The translations under genes were made by a program, and so were the position numbers. Shown piece by piece: positions 22,561 through 35,400 of a DNA stretch of 64,000 nt. Location of the stretch: contig JAJUBI010000004.1 of the NCBI GenBank assembly GCA_022419385.1, forward strand, positions 1,612,001 through 1,676,000, in the 5' to 3' direction. How positions within the stretch are numbered: position 1 is the stretch's first letter; every line of letters begins with the position of its first letter. The notes under the pieces were generated by a model, which saw nothing but the letters and a program-made list of their open reading frames with translations, had not been told where the DNA came from and did not search any database. Source of the stretch: Paraconiothyrium sp. Pb-2020 (lineage: Eukaryota; Ascomycota; Dothideomycetes; Pleosporales; Didymosphaeriaceae).

Positions 22561-22891
22561 TGCAGGTACGCTCCGGCCCGGCGCGACAATCATACGACAC
22601 TCGCATACACCATCAAGTCCCATATAAAGATCCGGCTACCAGCCGTTTCATTGCATTCATTCAATCTACATTCCACTCTCCCGATCCATCGCCATATCAT
22701 ATCGTGAATCGTCAAGTAGCACTTCGCAAATGTACACGTACACCAATTTTTGTCTGCTCGAAAGTCAATTCGGGTGGTGGAAATCGCCGCGAGCTCAATC
22801 GCCACTGCGTGCGCACGCCGAATTAGCGACCGGTCTAGTTAGAACACCAAAGCAGTAAACATTGAATGGTTCAAGTTTGCAACGCAGTGGC
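22561..22891. other. Edge of repeat array and 3' flank of pyruvate carboxylase
   Basis: No box copies after about 22550 and no gene recognised. It probably contains the pyruvate carboxylase 3' UTR. Confidence 0.5.
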
Positions 22892-25800
22892 TCACTTGAC
22901 AAGCTTGCAGACAAGGTCGCCCGAGTCGACGGAGTCGCCCTCGCGGACCGAAAGGCCGTCGATCTTGCCGGAGTGTGGCGCGGAGATGACCATTTCCTAA
23001 GGGACTGTTAGCTTTTGCATTTGACTCATTTGAAGTAGATTTACTTACCATCTTCATGGCGCTGAGGACGGCGATAGGGTCGCCCTTCATGACGTCGCTG
23101 CCATCCTTGACACGGACTTCAACAAGCACACCAGACATGGGTGAGCCAACCTGGCTAGTGTCCGTAGGATCGGCCTTGGCTCTCCGGACGTTCTCGATGG
23201 CGGCGTGCTGGTCCTCGACGGAGACGACACGGGTCTCACCGTTCATCTCGTAGAAAACCTCACGAAGACCAGTCTGCTCGGAAAGCGGACCAATGGCAAG
23301 GAGCTTCAGGATGAGCACCTTACCCTTCTCGAGCTCGACGTGGAATTCCTCGCCAATTTCGGGACGAGCAAGGAAGTAGCGGGTCGGCAGGACGGAGAGG
23401 TCACCGTACTTGGACGTCCACTTCTTGTAGTCATCGAAGACCTTGGGGTACATGGCGTAGGACGCGACGTCGCACTCGGTAGCATCGCCCCACTTCGCCT
23501 TGAGGTCGGTCTTGATCTTGGCAAGGTCGATGGGGTCGAGGTAGAGACCAGGACGCTTGTCCATCTTCCTGCGGTCACGGAGAGCCTTGGAGCGGAGAGG
23601 CTCGGGGAAGCCACCGTAGGGCTGGCCCATGAGACCCTCAAAGAATTCAAGGACCGATGACGGGAAATCAAGCTGGTCGGCCTTGGCAAGAACATCGTCG
23701 TGGGACAGGTTGTTGGATACCATGAACTGTGCCAAGTCACCGACAACCTTGGATGTAGGTGTGACCTTGACGATGTCGCCGAGCAGGTCGTTGGCGTGCT
23801 CATACGCCTTCTTGGTCTGTGCCCACTGCTCACCGAGACCTTGCTGCGAGGCCTGGAAGATGAGGTTGGTAAGCTGACCACCGGGGATCTCGTGCTCGTA
23901 CACTTCGGGGTCGGGGCCGGTAAGTCCAGCCTCGAAAGGAGAGTAGAGGAGACGGAGTTGAGCCCAGTAGGCATCGAGGCTGCGGATCATGTGGGGATCG
24001 AGACCAGTGTCCAGGTCAGTGCCCTCGAGAGACGCCAGAATGGCACCAATGCTAGGCTGCGAGGTCATGCCAGACATGCTGTCAATAGCGGCATCAACAG
24101 CATCGGCACCTGCCTGAGCGCAAGCAACCATAGATGCCACACCGGTACCGGCAGAGTCGTGGGTGTGAACGTGGATGGGCAGGTCGGGGTACTTCTCGCG
24201 GATAGCACCGACGAGCAGGGTGGCAGCGCGGGGCTTGAGCACACCAGCCACTAAGAAACGTTAGCAGAAGAACAACTGACGCGATGTACGTGAACAAAAG
24301 TCTGAGTGTATTGTGCTACCCCAGGATGGGCAATACTGAACCCAAGCTTGTAACCTGGGGCACTGTATAAAGATGGAGGAGGGAATTAGAATGGGATAAG
24401 AAAGGGGATGACTCGCTGTCCTTTAGGCCTAAGATATGTGCCCCCATGCCGACAATCTTGTCAACAACACCGAGATAGTACTCAAGGTTGTACTTCTTCT
24501 TGGGGTTCAACATGTCTCCACTGTACACATGTTAGCGAAGCCTGGAGTGACTCACACACATATAGCTCACCTGTAGCACACAGTGCCCTCAGCAATACCG
24601 CCAGCCTTGAGGACAGCCTTGATACCGACCTCGAGCTGCTCAACATCGTTGAGAGCATCGAAGACACGGAAAATGTCCATACCGTTCTTCTTTGCCTGCT
24701 CACAGAAGTGGTAGATGGCGTTGTCGGGAAGCGAAGAGTATGCAACACCGTTGGCTCCACGGAGGAGCATCTGGAACGGAATATTGGGCACGAGCTTCCT
24801 CATCTTGCGCAGCCTATCCCAGGGGTCCTCGTAGAGGAAACGCATCGCAACATCGAAGGTGGCTCCACCCCAGCACTCCAAAGCCCAGGCGTTGGCGTAA
24901 GCGTGGCTGGTCTCCTTTGCAATGCCGAGCAAGTCGACAGTTCGCACACGAGTAGCAAGGAGAGACTGGTGGGCATCGCGCCATGTGGTGTCCATGATCA
25001 AAGTGCCCTTATTGGCGCGGACAGCCTTGGCAAAGCCTTCGGGACCCTGCTCGAGGATAATGTTGCGCCAACCCTTGGTGGCGGGTGCGGAGGTGTCGAC
25101 CTTGTTGCCATGGCCGTCGATGATGGCAGGAACCTTGATCTCGCCCTTGAACTTGGGTTCGCCGATCTGGCCCTTGACCTGGCTGCCGTTGACGGCGAGC
25201 TCTCCAAGGTATGCCAGCAACTTCTGGGCACGGTTCTGGGAGCCGATAAGGTTGAAGAGCGCGGGCGTGTCGTCGATGAAGGTCGTCCAGCACTTTCCGT
25301 CGATGAAAGTGGGATGTGTGAGAAGCTTGAGCAAGAAGGGAATGTTGGTCTTTACACCACGGATACGGAACTCGACGAGGGCACGCAGCATCTTTCGGCG
25401 CACGATCTCGTACGTGGAACCACGGCACGAGCACTTGACCAACATGGAGTCGTAGTGGGGGGTGATGATAGCACCGGCAAAACCATTTCCACCATCGAGA
25501 CGAACTCCATTACCACCTGCGGAGCGGTACACCTCGATCTTTCCAGTATCGGGAGAGAATCCATTGGCAGGGTCTTCTGTGGTGATACGGCACTGGAAGG
25601 CAAAACCACGAGTGGAGATGTGGTCCTGAGTCAAGCCAAGCTGCTCGAGCGAGGCACCCGCGGCAATCTGAATCTGAGCAGCAACGATATCGATGCCGGT
25701 GACTTCTTCTGTGATGGTGTGCTCCACTTGACTGGTTTTCCTGTTAGCAATGCCAAGGCGCGGCTTGGCTCAAGAAACTTACATTCGAGGGTTAATTTCG

Positions 25801-27082
25801 ATAAAGTAGTAGCGGTTCTGCTGATCAACCAAGAACTCGGCGGTACCAGCATTGCGGTAGTTGACGGACTGGGCAAGTCGGACGGCGTCGTTGAGGATGG
25901 CGTCACGGGTCTTCTCTGGGAGGTCCTTGGCCGGCGCAATCTCGACGACCTTCTGGTGGCGACGCTGGACGGAGCAGTCACGCTCGTACAGGTGGACGAC
26001 GTTGCCGTAGTTGTCACCGAGCAGCTGGACTTCAATGTGCTTGGGCTTGTCGAGGAAGCGCTCGACGAAGACGGTGCCGTTGCCGAAGGCAGACTTGGCC
26101 TCCGATGTCGCTCGCTCAAAGGCATCCTTCAGCGAGGCCTGCTCGCGGACGACACGCATACCACGGCCACCACCGCCAAACGCGGCCTTGATGATGATGG
26201 GGAAGCCATGCTCGTCGGTGAAGGCCTTTACGTCCTCGAACTTCTGGACGGGGTCGGGGGTACCGGGCACGACGGGCACGTTGCACTTGATGGCGAGTCT
26301 GCGGGCGGAGACCTTGTCGCCGAGGGCATCAATGGTGTCTGGCGAGGGCCCAACGAACTATCCAACACACGTCAGCCGTTGCCCGCGGAATTGGTGTTGC
26401 AGCAACTCATGTGAACTGTTGGGGGCGCCCGAGATGGCCGCGGGCTGGCCTACGGCAAGAGCACGGTCGCAGCTGCCCCGCCAGCGCTCGGTGAGTCAAC
26501 GAATGGGCACGCAGGTGCAGCACACCCCGGCATTCCGTCGTCATAGCATAAACAAAAAGTAGTACTCACGATAAGACCGGCCTGCTCGACCTTGCGCGCA
26601 AACTCTGCGTTCTCCGACAAGAAGCCGTAGCCCGGGTGGATCATGTTGACCTGGTGCTCGACGGCGATCTTGACAATCTCGTCGCTGGCCAGATACGCGC
26701 CGACGGGCGTGTACTGCCCGCGCTGGCCGATCTCGTAGGCCTCGTCGGCCTTCTGGCGGTGCATGCTCAGGCGGTCCTCGTGGCTGTAGATGGCGACGGT
26801 GTGCAGCGACAGCTCGTGGGCCGTCCGGAAGATGCGGATGGGGATCTCTCCTCTGTTGGCGACTGGCGATGCCGTCAGATTCCCACGGCGGGGTCAATTG
26901 GCTGTTGGGGGCTTACCCATGAGCTTCTTCAGCTGCATGATGGAGCTGTTCGCCCGCAGGCGGTGGTGCACCGAGTTGCGGTGCGGGTGGTGCTCGCCAT
27001 GCTCGCCGTGCTCGTCGTCGAACTCGCTCTCGTCGATGGCAGACGCCGCGGCCGCGTTCTTGTCGACGGCCAGCGTGGTCAT
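22892..27082 (-). CDS. PYC: Pyruvate carboxylase
   Basis: Seven exons (27082-26917, 26862-26570, 26357-25783, 25731-24571, 24520-24417, 24250-23049, 22996-22892) give 1201 residues, right for the fungal enzyme. It carboxylates pyruvate to oxaloacetate with ATP and bicarbonate, for anaplerosis, and is cytosolic in most fungi. The order is a biotin carboxylase domain (VANRGEIPIRIFRTAHE; GPSPDTIDALGDK; INPRIQVEHTITEE), a carboxyltransferase domain (LIMDTTWRDAHQSLLATRVR; NPKKKYNLEYYLGVVDKI), then the C-terminal biotinyl domain with AMKM. The biotinylated Lys is residue 1166, next to the last intron. The N-terminal 60 residues are low-complexity (Asp/Glu/His-rich) and could be missed in other gene models. 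Intron 5 needs a GC donor (separate entry). Confidence 0.96.
24251..24416 (-). other. Probable GC-AG intron in pyruvate carboxylase
   Basis: The protein must read LGLKD then MAGVLKP. Exon 5 reads AAG GAC A and is followed by GCGAGT with no usable GT. The next exon starts TGGCTGGTG after TTTCTTAG, with a GCTAAC branch site. Splicing at the GC restores KDMAGVLKP exactly. At 166 nt it is the longest intron of this gene apart from the one at 26358-26569. Confidence 0.75.
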
Positions 27083-29458
27083 GGCGCGCGGCTGTGTGTG
27101 AAGGGTGGGGAGGGAGGGGAGTGTGGGAGAGGAGGAATTGGTGGGCGGGTCAGAGGCCGCGGGCGTGAGGTGATATATAGTGGGCGGTATCGGTCCCGGC
27201 CAGTCAGTCGTGAGTCTGCAAGCAGCGTGCTAGGCGTCACAGAGCGCAATTGGGTCGAGAAGCCAACACCAAGCCGCTTCAACGCTGGCGACCTGACTTG
27301 ACTGTCCAGTGTCCACTCGGCAGGCCCGCAAAAGCAACAGCTCTCGGGGCGCGGGCCCTGCACTGGCTGGAGCTCCCCTTGCACGTCGCTGCCCCTCCAT
27401 GCAGCCATCCATCGATAAGCCGCGCTCCACTCCCCGCGCCGCCCGCTCCCCCATGCGTCGCAGCAGCTGTACTATGTAACAACTTGCTAAAACCTATTGC
27501 ACACGCCCCGAGGCCAAGTCAGCCGAAACGCCCCCACGCCGCCGCCGTCGAGCAATCTCTGTCCGCCATGTGCATCACATTTCTCCTGGACGCTGGCGGT
27601 GAGCAGCCCGCGCCCTGCTACCCCGAGGTCGCCAGCCCATGCCTCACCCTCCCCCAGATAGCCCACTGCCTGCTATTTTCCGCGAAACACGCCTCTAGCT
27701 CGGCACCGCGGGACAACGGAGCGCGCGCTTTGCTTCGGCTGCCCGTCTCATGATGCTCTGCGCGATGCACCCGATACACTCCTCCAGATAGCCGAAGAAC
27801 GGGCTCCCGGCGAATGCACAACCTCTTGGGCATCGCGCGCTGCGCTTTTCCGGTCGCTTTTCTTTTATATCTATTTCCAGACATGCGACCCCAGATCGTC
27901 CAGCTATTACTCACGAGATCGAGGCTGCTTCGGAGAAATCCTGGGTGCGCGAGTTGTCCCCGAGCGTTGCGCTGGTGGTGCCTTGCCCTAGGGCAGCCTC
28001 AGCCATCACGGTGGGCGAAACTTCTGGGTGCTGGGCAGGGTCCACACTGTAGACACGTGAAGTGCTCGCCTGCAGCTCAGGTATCGTCCATGTGGATCCT
28101 CACCGACCCATCTAGCCTCGCGTGTAGATGCGAATCACCGGGGATACAGTATCAGGTTAGTCTGAAGCCTTATGAAAGTCCAACCTATCCAGCGACACGC
28201 AATCACATTCCGATGTCCTCAACGTCGAGAAAGCTATAACCGACGTATGATTGACATGGGGGCTAGGCGAATGTGTAATCGGGAGCTTTGCATGTGCACT
28301 CAACGGCATAGCGACAATCCATACCCAACACTATGCAGATCATACATCTCAGGATCTACATAAGACACTTCGCATAATCCTTTCCAACACAAATTCATCC
28401 CCTTCCCGCCTCACCACCATCGGAAATATACAAAACGAGCGACATCTGACGCTCACCCGCGCCCCCAAGGACCGCCGAGCTGCCTTGGCGGAGATCATCT
28501 GCGCGTGCCTGGCGGTGCTTAAAACCGCGTACCCCACATGTGCACAATCGAGAAACATCCAAGGAAGTATACCAAGACTTGCGAGTCAATATATATCTCT
28601 TGAGTGCCCAATGCGCCTGTTTGACTTTGAGATGCACGCTCTGGAGGAAAGTTCCAAGAGTCGTTATCAGTGGTTGGGCTCGGCGTGTTTCGTTGAACCT
28701 TCGACACGATTCATATCACAATTCCATGGCATTGAGCAACTTCTCAAGATTGATGAACGTGCAAGCGTGCTTGGATTCGACGAAAGCTTCTCGCATTGGC
28801 TTTGCATGGACTGCCTGCGCGACGTTGCAAATCCGCTTCCAGGCACAAATAAGGAAGTCACCGTCACGTGAGATGCACATGGATCCTACCTACCCACCTA
28901 TATACTTACACCCGCTCGTACACAATACCCCATCAAGCCCGGACCCCGTACTTCACCATCTGAGCCTCTTACCCACATACCTCCAATGAATCTCGATGAT
29001 CTCACAAGCGCTTACCTTCCCCAGAAATATACCGGGAGCCTTCCCGCGGGTGCAGACGGGTTCGCAGCGTAGTTCGGTAAGAGCTTCCGACGGGCAGCCG
29101 CGGGAGGAGCTGAGGCATGCGTGTCGGTTGCGGAGCCGCTGCCTACAGGACCGAATGATGGGGAATAGCTGGGTTTTATGGGGGGAGGAAAGTGGGTGGT
29201 GTATAGGAGTGCGGGGCTGGTGTGATTGGGTGGTTTTGATGGGGTAATTGTTAACGAAGTATAGATGTGATATCGGCGGAAGAAAATTCGCTTCTGCGTT
29301 TATACGCGAAGAAGAGTTGGGTAAGATGTGTTAATGGTGTATTTACGCTGTGCCGCCTTAACACGTGACGCCTATGCCACCTACTCACCACAGAAGCACC
29401 AGGCGGAGCATCATCCACTTAGCAACCACAAACCGCAGCAGCACTACGGAAATCCAAC
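27083..29458. other. Upstream of PYC; no secure gene
   Basis: 27083-27300 is the pyruvate carboxylase promoter side and is GC-rich. Several overlapping open frames at 27.2-29.0 kb run in both directions, the longest being 206 codons at 28251-28871 (+). None resembles a family, shows clean introns or differs from its antisense frames. An unrecognised gene here cannot be excluded. Confidence 0.4.
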
Positions 29459-30927
29459 CTATATCAACCACTCAATCGCATCGTCATCCCTTTCGACTTG
29501 GCCAGCCTCCCCTCCACTCCTGAAACCCCCTCTTCGCTCCCTCCCCTTCACCCTAACCACAACCCCCTCCTGCCTCGCAAAAAACGTATTCCTCGTCCGC
29601 CACTCCGTCTTCCCCCCCTCATAAAATTCAAACCTATAATGCCATACCAACTGCGGCGTCAACTTATGCAGCTCGATAAGCGCAATATTCTTCCCCAAGC
29701 ACGTCCTCGTCCCGCCTCCAAACGCCATCATATACCTATCCATACACGCCGCGCGCGCGGAATCCATCCAGCGCCCAGGTTGAAATCCCGCGCGTCGTCG
29801 CCGAAGACCTTGGTGTCGAAGTGGAGGACTGCGGCGTTGATGCCGACGGTGTAGCCCGGGGGGATGAACGTGTTGTTGAGGTGGAGGCCTGAGGGGGGCA
29901 CTGTGCGGGGGAGTGCTGCGGGCGTTAGAATGTGGTGTAGGTTGCGATGAGGGAGTAGCGACGTACAAAGCTGTGCCCCGGGATGTATCCTCAGCGCCTC
30001 CTTGACACACGCGCATAAGTACGGCAACTGGCTCGCTTGCTTGTAACTCGGGGGTAGACGTAGCCTGGCTTCTGTGACGGCATCATCGACTTCTTTCTCG
30101 AGCTGCGAGTACACGGCGGGGTGACGCATTAGGTGGTAGAAAAGCGAGCGGAAGGCGATGGCGGTCGTGTCGCTGCCGGCGAAGAGCGCGCCGTAGGATT
30201 CCTGCTCTACGTCGCCCCAGTGGAAATCCAGCTTCTCGCCGTTGTTCTCGTAGATGTCGAAGACTTGCTGGGCCATGTCTGTGCGGGGGGCGGAGAGGCG
30301 GGAGGAGTAGGCTTCTTTCATGAGCCGGGCGGAGGAGGAGCCGATGTTTTTGCTAGAAGGGAAGTGTTTAGTAAGGGTCTCGGAAGGTGTCACGGTGGGG
30401 CAGGGTAGACTTGGACGTATCTGCCGTATGCGTTTTTACGGGAGTTTGAGTCTTCTCTGCAGCCCTTGTGAGCATATGGGGGAATCTGGACGACGTACAC
30501 TCCCTTCCTGATCTCTTTGCCAGCAGGCGTAAGCATGGTTGCTAAGCCGATCAGGGGCCGTAGAAATGGCGGCGCAACGCCCATCAAACAGACGAACGGA
30601 ATCATCTTGTCCAGAGACTTGATCCAATCGTTCTGGTCCTTCCCTTCATCAAGGAAGCCAAAGGCGCGACCGTAGAACAACTCGCCGATGATGTCGAAGG
30701 TGTACCTATCTTCATGTAAGCAGGTTTTTACGACTCACGACGCAGCTAGAGCGGTATATCGAGGGTTCGAACAGTGGTCAACTTCCAACCCAAGACTGCA
30801 AAACAACATACCAATGCAGCCACTCCCCCAAATCACACGCCTTCCCCGAACGGGCAAAACCCCCCAACCGCTCCGTGAGCAGATTGCTGCAAGAATCAAT
30901 GTACGCCTCTGACTTCGCGATGTTGGT
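29459..30927 (-). pseudogene. Cytochrome P450, pisatin-demethylase-like, 5' truncated and frameshifted
   Basis: Family motifs on the minus strand in order: a YIDSCSNLLTERL helix, LHWYTFDIIGELFYGRAFG across an intron (30706-30811), the I-helix AGSDTTAIAF, the ExxR motif in KEALRIHPG, LPRTVPPSGLHLNNTFIPPG across an intron, FNPGRWMDSA, and the heme-binding FGGGTRTCLGKN. The enzymes are ER-bound monooxygenases. Two faults are visible. First, upstream of 30927 there is no membrane anchor, proline-rich hinge or C-helix (WRxxR), so about 120 N-terminal residues are missing. Second, near 29775-29779 one base is missing, so FNPGRWMD needs a frame change. The exon around 30440-30520 is also unclear. 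It could be a sequencing error plus an unrecognised first exon, but a relic is more likely. Confidence 0.7.
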
Positions 30928-32413
30928 CTAGCATTGTGCTTTTGTCGTTGTAAACGTTATGATAGAAAATATTGGACACGAATATGGGACGGAAAGCATT
31001 CTGTCGACATCGTGGCTAAAATTTATACTAAATCTCAACCTAACCCATCCAAGGAATGAGCGAGCTGTGGTATATGGGGAAAAGAGGTGGGCATACCGTG
31101 GTATATGGAAGAAAATGGAGATGAGCACTTAGTAGATCCGTAGCGACTTCACCCCGTTGATAAGATCTCTGCCAACCGAATGAAGCATTAGGGCCATCTA
31201 CAAACCCACTGTCACCGAGCTAGCTATCCTATATCTCGGGACAGAGCCTCTCTCGCCTTACACCCATGTCAACCGGCGCCGAACAGAACACCCAAACCCT
31301 GCATCGACCAGTCGGAACTTTTGGAAATTTCGGAAGGAGAATTTATATTTCGGAAGCAGGGTCTACGACGGGTAGATAGTTCATCCGCCGTGCATCGGTC
31401 ATAACGGGGTTTGCAGCGTTTCGCTAGCTAACTGAATCGGGTAGTCTCTCACTGTAACGTGGATGATAACTATATATCATCCGACAGGAACTTTTAAAAT
31501 TCGATATGGTCTAGGTCAACTTAGGTTATGCAATCAATCGACCCAGTTGCAAGGCACCAGCACATGGATTGAGCTTCTGCCCAATGTGCGCATTGACAAA
31601 AGTACGATCTACCAGGAATGAAGATGTCGCCGGGAGCGTAGTACAACCTGTGCAAGCATCCACACACAAGGTCCAGTCCTCCTCACTTGTCTACCCGACT
31701 ACACCCAGCAGACCCAAACGCTCAAGCTCAGACACGCAGCGCTTGAAAAATCAGGAAAACGCAGATCCGGCCTATGTAAGAGCGCGCGTACTTTCCTTAG
31801 GTTAAATGCACACCTTACTAGCACATCCTCCACAACCCATCCTCACACGTCTGTATCTACCATTGACTTACTTCAGGCTACGCAGTCACAACACACGCAC
31901 AGATATCCAGCTTCTCCTCACCCCATCAGGCCCACCAGCAAAGGCGATGCTCAGACTCCACGGCGCGTAGTAGCAGACGCGTAGATGTCCAGCGAATTTC
32001 TGTGATAGCCTGTACGAGCAGAAAATACCGTCTCACCGCGTAACACTTCACACCACCAAGCTTCCACAATACCGCATCAAAAGTTCGGATACCGCGTCGC
32101 TCAGCCTAGCATAACACAGAGCACCGAAAATACATAACGAGGTGGTGTACACATCTCACCCATCGCACTCACCACCACGGCACATGCTCATATCAGAACA
32201 CAAACAAATTAGTTATCTGTATAAAATACAATCGTCCGAATCTGCCTCGGTGCACATGCTCCGAAGCAAGCCTTAACGCCATGTAGAGTACATCCGCTTC
32301 CAGACCTATGCACCTGCCCCACTTTGCTTTTGCATCATCGCCAAAACATCAAACTATGTAGATGAAGCCAATGTCCCAAGATTACCGAGATATCTCACAG
32401 GGTAAGGATAAGC
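30928..32413. other. Intergenic between P450 relic and clathrin 3' end
   Basis: No P450 N-terminal coding sequence can be found in 30928-31500. The rest is moderately AT-rich with no family-like frame, no repeat box and no RNA gene; the clathrin 3' UTR probably lies at its right edge. Confidence 0.5.
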
Positions 32414-35400
32414 TTAGAATCCTCGGAAGCCCGTGGGCTGAGGCGCAATGCCGTTGGGTTGCTGGTAGGGACCAGGCGAGGGAGCGTTTCCGATAGGGCC
32501 TTGCGTAAGCATGAGGCGCGAGCCAAGGATCGGCGTGTCTTCCTCCTTCTTCTGCTGAGAGGCCTCGCGTTGCTTGCGCTCTTCGTTGTCCTTCTTGAGC
32601 AGCTCGATCGTTGCTGCTTGTTGCGCAAGGAAGTTGATCATGTAGGGCTACAGACACGTTAGTATTTGTATAAGTAATACGAAAAAGGACACATACCATG
32701 GTAAAGTCGTTCAGGTTGTTGCGCCACGAGATCTCGAGAATGACATCGGGGCGGATGAGATCGTAGCATGCATATAGCATGCCCACGTAGCACTCACGGC
32801 TGCCGATATCAACGAAGTAGCGCAGCAAGTCTTCGACCACGTCGGTCTTGCCGGACAATGCGGCAGTCTCGATAGCGTCCTTGAAAAGCTTGTCCTGCTT
32901 GGAGAGAGCGATCGACTTCTCCCACCGCTTGTTCTTGCGGTAGATGTTGGCTGCGATCTGGCGGAAGAAGACCAAGTCGTGTCGCTCGAGACGCTGGGAA
33001 AGGTCCATCGCATCGTAGTTGTCGTAGTTGTTGACGGAGTCGCGCAAGGTCTTGTAATCCTCCTCTTCGATCAACAGGTCGTTGAGCGCATTATTGACCT
33101 CGCGCTTGTTCTGGGACTGCACGCTGAGCAAGAAAGGCTTGATCAGAGGGATGTTGTCCGACTTGAGGAACATGCGGACTACACGGTTGACATCGATGCG
33201 AGCAGTGAGCGCTTGCAGAAGATCGGTCAGGAGAGTGGGTTGCTCCTCTAGATAGAAGCCAAGTGCGCGGTAGTAGATCTCGACGTTGGAGGCCTTGGTG
33301 ATCGTGTCCTTGAACGACTGGTGCTCCCAGGCATGCGCGGCACGCTCCATCATGGCGAGCGCACTAAACGAAGTCAGTTAAGCCAGAAAAGTGGGGAGAG
33401 TACGAAGTGTGTATGTCTAAGACTTATCGACTTCGTACCCGGGCAAACTCACGCATTATCCCACTCATCATAGTGAACGTATAAGAAGATCAGCTCCGGC
33501 CAAAGATGTGCCTCTTCGGTGGCGCGGATCATCTTGGGGATGTTGATACGGCCTAAAAGCGGTTAGTGAGGTTTCGCGCACCGTGAATGGACTCACTTAC
33601 TCCAAAAGAGGCGCAGGTGCTCCATGACGCGTTCTGAGTGGTACTTGGTGAGAGCGATGCCGAGTTCAGTGAACATTCCCTAAGAGTGTCAGTACATGGA
33701 AGGTTAGTCGAATAGAAATGGCTTACCATGTGGGCACGTTCAAGACCAAGACCCGCCTCTAATAGAGCAATGAGCTCATCAAAGTAGCCGTTGCGCTCAT
33801 ACTGCTTGACAAGATCGGTCAATTCTTCAGCATGAACAATGAGGTTCAGACCGCAGATCTGGGCAAGACGGAACTCCTTCTTGGCAACGCAGGCCTCATT
33901 GACTTGACGCCAGACCTTGACGCTGTTCGCCTTGCGGGCACATTCTACAGCAGCCTGGTAGTCCTCAAGGTGGACAAGCGTAGTAGCAAGCTTGGCCCAG
34001 TTCGAGATGCTGGTGTAGAAGATCTTGGCCGCCTCGTGGTAGCCCTCCTCGTAAGCCTTGTCACCGGAAGCTTCGACATCGGCGACATTCGTAGCGCGGA
34101 GGAAGTCCTCAAGCTCGGGAAGCTGGTTGGTCCGAGCAAAGCAGAAAGCCAATGCCGTGTCGATGGGGACTTCGCGAACCGTCTTGCGGGCCATCCTCAA
34201 GAACTTGATGAGATCCTCGTCCTTGCCAGCGTGCGTGGCAATCTCAATTACTTCCAAGAAGTTGGATGGGTCGCTAGCGCGAATGTACGATTCGATGGAA
34301 TCTGTTACACGTAGACCATCGAGCTGAGCCTTGGCGACCCGACTCCACACTTCGGGAAGATCGACACGGTCCGCGTATTCTTGAGCGCGGTCAATGCTGA
34401 CAATGTGTTCGATAAGGACATTCGCAGCATCAACGTGTTGCTCGTGCTTCTTGTAGATCTCAAACGCCTCCTCGTACATGCCAACCTCGATACATTGTTG
34501 AGCAATGTCCTCAGGAGTGTACTGCTCGAGTTGGTGGATGTAACCCATCATGCGTCCACGGTCAGACTTGGCAGCGGTAAGCATCAAAAGGTTCTGGAGC
34601 GAAGGGTTATCGGAGAAGGTCGATGGCTCCAAGATGATCTTCTCGAGAAGGTCAATAAGCTCGGCGGGCATGTCACCTGTAATGAAGGCCTTGACAGCGA
34701 TGCTGACTTTGTCGGGGTCGTTCGATTCCGGGACGGCGGTGGAGGTGACCTGGTCGACCAAAGAACGGCGGTGCATGTTGTTGGGGCTAAGTACATAGTC
34801 CCAAACTTCGCCATCGGCACGCTCAAGGAGATAACGTGCTTGCGCCTTGAACATGGAGTTCTCGTTCGTAACATTGATCAACTCGAGATCGTTCTGGCCC
34901 TTGCTGTAGGCAATGAACGCCAGGTTGGGGTCACGCTTCTCACAGTATTTACCGACAACCAGGGTGTCGTACTGGTCGTTCTCCTGCAGAAACTTCTCTG
35001 GGTTGTTATTGCTATCGATGTAGATCTTGGCCAGAGCGTTGTACACCGCCTGCTGTTGGTTGCCCTCCGCGAGAGTGTGCTCGAGGAATGGTAGGAGAAG
35101 CTTGAGACGATTGCGAGACTCAACCTCAGCGACGAGCTCATCGATCGGGATGGACGAAGGGGTGACCGATGCAAGTAGGCCCTTGATAATGCTCTCATCG
35201 CAATCAACGTCGAGCAGTCCTCCAATAACGGCGGGAGTCCTGGCTGGGTTTACGCGCTGTACGTATACCTCGATCGACTTAAACTGCTGCTTCTTGTACA
35301 GGTAGAGGACCAAGTCATGGATGAAATTGAATCGGTCGCACACGATGATGAGGGGCAATTGCTCCGTAAGGTTAGCCTCCTTAAGGAAGTTCTTCACCTT

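Noticed and set aside
24408..26414. 668-codon open frame on the + strand
   Set aside because: It is exactly antisense to pyruvate carboxylase exons; the codon composition of the real gene keeps the opposite frame open.
28251..28871. 206-codon frame as a gene
   Set aside because: No family likeness, a start within low-complexity sequence, and competing antisense frames of similar length.
30755..30785. GAGGGTTCGAAC as a tRNA T-arm
   Set aside because: No matching acceptor, D or anticodon arms around it; it lies in a P450 intron.
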